Source of the DNA: Symsagittifera roscoffensis
Taxonomy: Eukaryota > Xenacoelomorpha > Acoela > Convolutidae
DNA: 64,000 nt
Reading direction: 5' to 3'
NCBI RefSeq assembly: GCF_963678635.1
Contig: NC_087065.1
Location: forward strand, 36,917,888-36,981,887
In this document: in pieces, positions 61,450-64,000 of the stretch
Position numbering within the stretch: the stretch's first letter is position 1
Layout: every line of letters starts with the position of its first letter
Program-made: the position numbers and the translations under genes
The notes under the pieces: generated by a model
The model's database searches: none
The model's input: only the letters and a program-made list of their open reading frames with translations
Told to the model about the DNA's origin: nothing

Positions 61450-62245
61450 CTTTGTTTATCGCTTCCTACTGCATACAGACGCGATTAGCTTGCTACCGTT
61501 TTTTTTGTTTGACAACTGATACTTAAAACACATCACGAGAAAGTCCGAAAGTTTCACTTAACAAGTGACCACAAATCCTTATAAGTTATCACAGTACAGC
61601 GTGTATACAATTCTTACACAGCATTTTATTTCTTGATATAGGATATAAAGCTAGCGGAAACTGATGATATCAATAAATTTAAAGATAGTGTAGTCACTAC
61701 CCAATTGATAACAATTATTGAGGAATGAAAACCAAAAGAGAGAGAAAGAAAAATTTTTTTTTCAAAAAAGTGTATGTGTATTGTACTTGGTTTGTCGCAA
61801 CTTAATTGTTAAACTTGTTTCTACCCTTTGTCGAAATTGTCAGTAGAGCTTTCACCGTTTAGTGCCACACTAAACAGTCAAAACTTGAAGGCAGTGTTTT
61901 CCTCAAGTGGGCGACTAATGCACCCACCGAATTCTGTGTTACCTATCTGCCTTCAGATTGCCCAGATTCTGCTTTCTGTTAGACCTGAGTCGCGAATCTC
62001 GTAACCATAGTCGCAAATATCCGGGTTTAGACCTGTTTTAGGTTCACTATGGCCGTTTCAGTTTTTATTTAAAGACTATTTACCAGTGCAGTCACTGGTT
62101 TCCTGTCTTTCTTGGTCTGCTTAAGTCCTATCATCTTAATGCTACTCACTATGTATCTTATTTTTGTCTACGTAATTGTTAGGATTCCTACGATTGCAAT
62201 CTTTTGAAAAAAAAATTCTAGGAACCCTCATAACTGACAAAATAG
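61450..62245 (-). mobile_element. Probable leader and LTR-like region
   Basis: Non-coding. On the - strand, about 61,790-62,210 precedes the gag start by ~350 bp, as an LTR plus leader would. No second copy is in the window, so LTR ends cannot be proven. Confidence 0.35.
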
Positions 62246-62371
62246 GACCCCTCCGAATTGAGATTTCTCCAGGTTGACAAAAATAGGACCCATCCGAATT
62301 GGGACCCATCCGGATTAACGAAAATAGGACTCCTCCGAACTGGGACCCCTCCGAATTGGGACCCCTCAGGT
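62246..62371. repeat. Short minisatellite GGACCCCTCCGAATTG
   Basis: About six copies of the 16-mer or close variants between 62,246 and 62,371, separated by AAAATA-containing spacers. The array joins the LTR-like region to an integrase-tail block. Confidence 0.85.
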
Positions 62372-64000
62372 TGTGTGGCTTAAGCTTCTCAAAGTGCGCA
62401 ACTCGGCCGCTACTTAGTCTGTAAAAACGTCCCTACTGATTCACTTTCGTTAACATGAACGGTCCCCTCCACTACTTTAGGAGCTTTTTCGTTCGTTCCG
62501 GTGGTATAACGTTTTGAAACACCCACACGTAGTCTCCTACTGAGTAAGTTCTTGCACCAACTGCTTTTTTTTCAAACATTTTTCTCTGCCTTGCCTGCGC
62601 TTGTTGCGCGTTTCTACTAGGAAGTCTTTCAGTCTCGTCAGGGACAGAATCAAATCTTCAGGGTCCACATGCGGCTTTTCCGTCGCCCTCGTCACCTAGA
62701 AGCATAACTCCTTTCCTGGTATTTTGAAGCCTCCGGAGGTAAAGCTGCTACACCTCCTATTCCTAGTCTTTGCTTCCACAAAAAAATCTATGTTTTTGTA
62801 TTCTCTCTTAAAATCTGCTGCTAACGCTGTTTTAAAACTCATGTCCGCGGTAATCGCTATCGCACATGTCTTGTTTGTAAGTATAAAATGGCTATCCGTT
62901 AGTATTCCACTGATTGAGTACTCATTTGGTAATTAACAATTTGACTCTATTACTCTGCCTATGTCTAGTTTCTTAGGGTTTTCATCTGTTTCTACCTATA
63001 TAGCACCTGTTTCTCCTGCTATTTTTTTTGTAAATATTTTCTCATTGTGGGTAAGTCCTACCTTCATTCCTCCGACACAAGTTTCCATCGAAGCCCCCGT
63101 CGATCGCATACCGGATATTCAGTTAAGGTTGGACGCAGGAATGAGTAACTTCCCCTCCTGGGCTGCCCTGGAAGGATCATCTCTATCGATCTTTATGTAT
63201 TTCATGTAATCCTTGCTCTCGCGGTCTACGTCCTGAATCGTAACACTGTTTTCTTTTGGGTCTGACGTCATTTCTTTTAACGATTTTGTGACGCGCAGGT
63301 TTGTTAATTCTCATTCGTATAACTACTGCTGCTCGTCGTCAAATTCCCCTTCAGGTTTTGACCGATCGTCGATCCATTCCTTGTATTGGTCATTGACGTT
63401 GTCTATGTCTTGTGACGCGGGTATCTCCTCCAGACCCACCAATTCTTCCAGCTTCCTTTTCAAGTCTATCCTATCCACTACGAAGTCGTCTCCGTAATGG
63501 TTATTTTTTCTTGCCAGTCTTGTCTTAGATAGATCCGATTCCATGTTCTTAAGGACATCTCTCTGCTCGGGTTTTTCTCAGTCCTCATCCGATTGGGGTT
63601 AGGAAATTTTCCTCATCAGCCTCATTCATTTCGTTAGGATCTAGGTCCAGCGGTAGACTTGTTACTTCCTCTACAGCTTCATTCCCATCATTCTTTTCCC
63701 TGGTACTTTTTCATTGACCTTGCAAGCAGGGTCCATCATCAGATTATTGCCCTCCTCCATGTCTTCAGGTATGCAACAGTCCTCTGTGGATGGGTTTTGT
63801 GGCTTAATATTCTCAAAGTGCGCAGCTCGGCCGCTACTTAGTCTGTAAAAACGTCCCTTCTGATTCACTTCCGTTATCATGAACGGTCCCCCACTACTTT
63901 AGGAGCTTCTTCGTTCCTTCTGGTGGTATAAATGTTTGAAAAATCCACACGTAGTCAGCTACTTTCTTGTCAAACCTTTTCCTCTGCCTTGCCTGCGCTT
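62372..64000 (-). mobile_element. Second integrase C-terminus/extension block
   Basis: Near-identical to 52,549-54,200 at an offset of about 9.81-9.82 kb. Frames 63,880-63,671 (MITEVNQKGRFYRLSSGRAA) and 63,544-63,323 (YGDDFVVDRIDLKRKLEELV) are the best preserved. The next ~1.4 kb repeat starts at the window edge. Confidence 0.75.

Noticed and set aside
61790-62210. Confident LTR call
   Set aside because: Only one copy in the window and no provable TG..CA ends or target-site duplication, so it is kept as LTR-like only.

Overview
The window is nuclear DNA of an animal, probably an invertebrate. It is AT-rich, has spliceosomal introns, and holds a SEL1L/HRD3-like gene, microsomal cytochrome P450 exons of the CYP3-clan type, tRNA-derived short repeats, a CR1/Jockey-like LINE and Ty3/Gypsy-like LTR retroelements. 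Nothing in the sequence fixes the phylum.

Layout. (1) 1-4.7 kb: 3' part of a SEL1L-like ER-associated-degradation adaptor gene on the + strand, split over at least six exons, with repeats in its introns. (2) 4.7-11 kb: intergenic, with two tRNA-like SINE copies, two copies of a ~540 bp repeat and a cluster of GCAAATCTTGC motifs. (3) 11.1-12.0 kb: a P450 pseudogene (exons 1-2) with a frameshifting 110-nt deletion. (4) 14.6-17.4 kb: a decayed LINE. (5) 17.0-23.0 kb: three tandem copies of a 2007-bp unit made of LINE 3' end + P450 upstream region + exon 1 + start of exon 2. Only the third copy runs on into a complete gene. (6) 22.5-31.2 kb: one apparently intact P450 gene. Seven exons with consistent splice phases give 545 codons with the C-helix WxxxR, I-helix AGFDTT, K-helix ExxR and heme-binding FGIGPRNCIG motifs. 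Intron 5 (5 kb) hosts a + strand Gypsy gag-protease remnant. (7) 28,862-43,240: a ~7.19 kb tandem duplication, nearly identical, that repeats the last two P450 exons. The P450 gene has therefore been copied at both ends: three heads, one core, two tails. (8) 43.2-64 kb: rearranged, decayed Gypsy-like retroelement sequence, all coding on the - strand. It includes a large decayed ORF region with a coiled coil and an SGNH/GDSL-hydrolase-like domain, two protease-bearing copies that share the same internal deletion of the reverse transcriptase, integrase, and repeated blocks of the integrase C-terminus and its long extension.

The P450 gene (transcribed rightwards) and the retroelement block (leftwards) converge. 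The only host genes I can support are the SEL1L-like gene and the P450 family. Everything else is repeat, mobile element or unassigned AT-rich DNA. Homology statements rest on motifs and remembered family features, not on searches.
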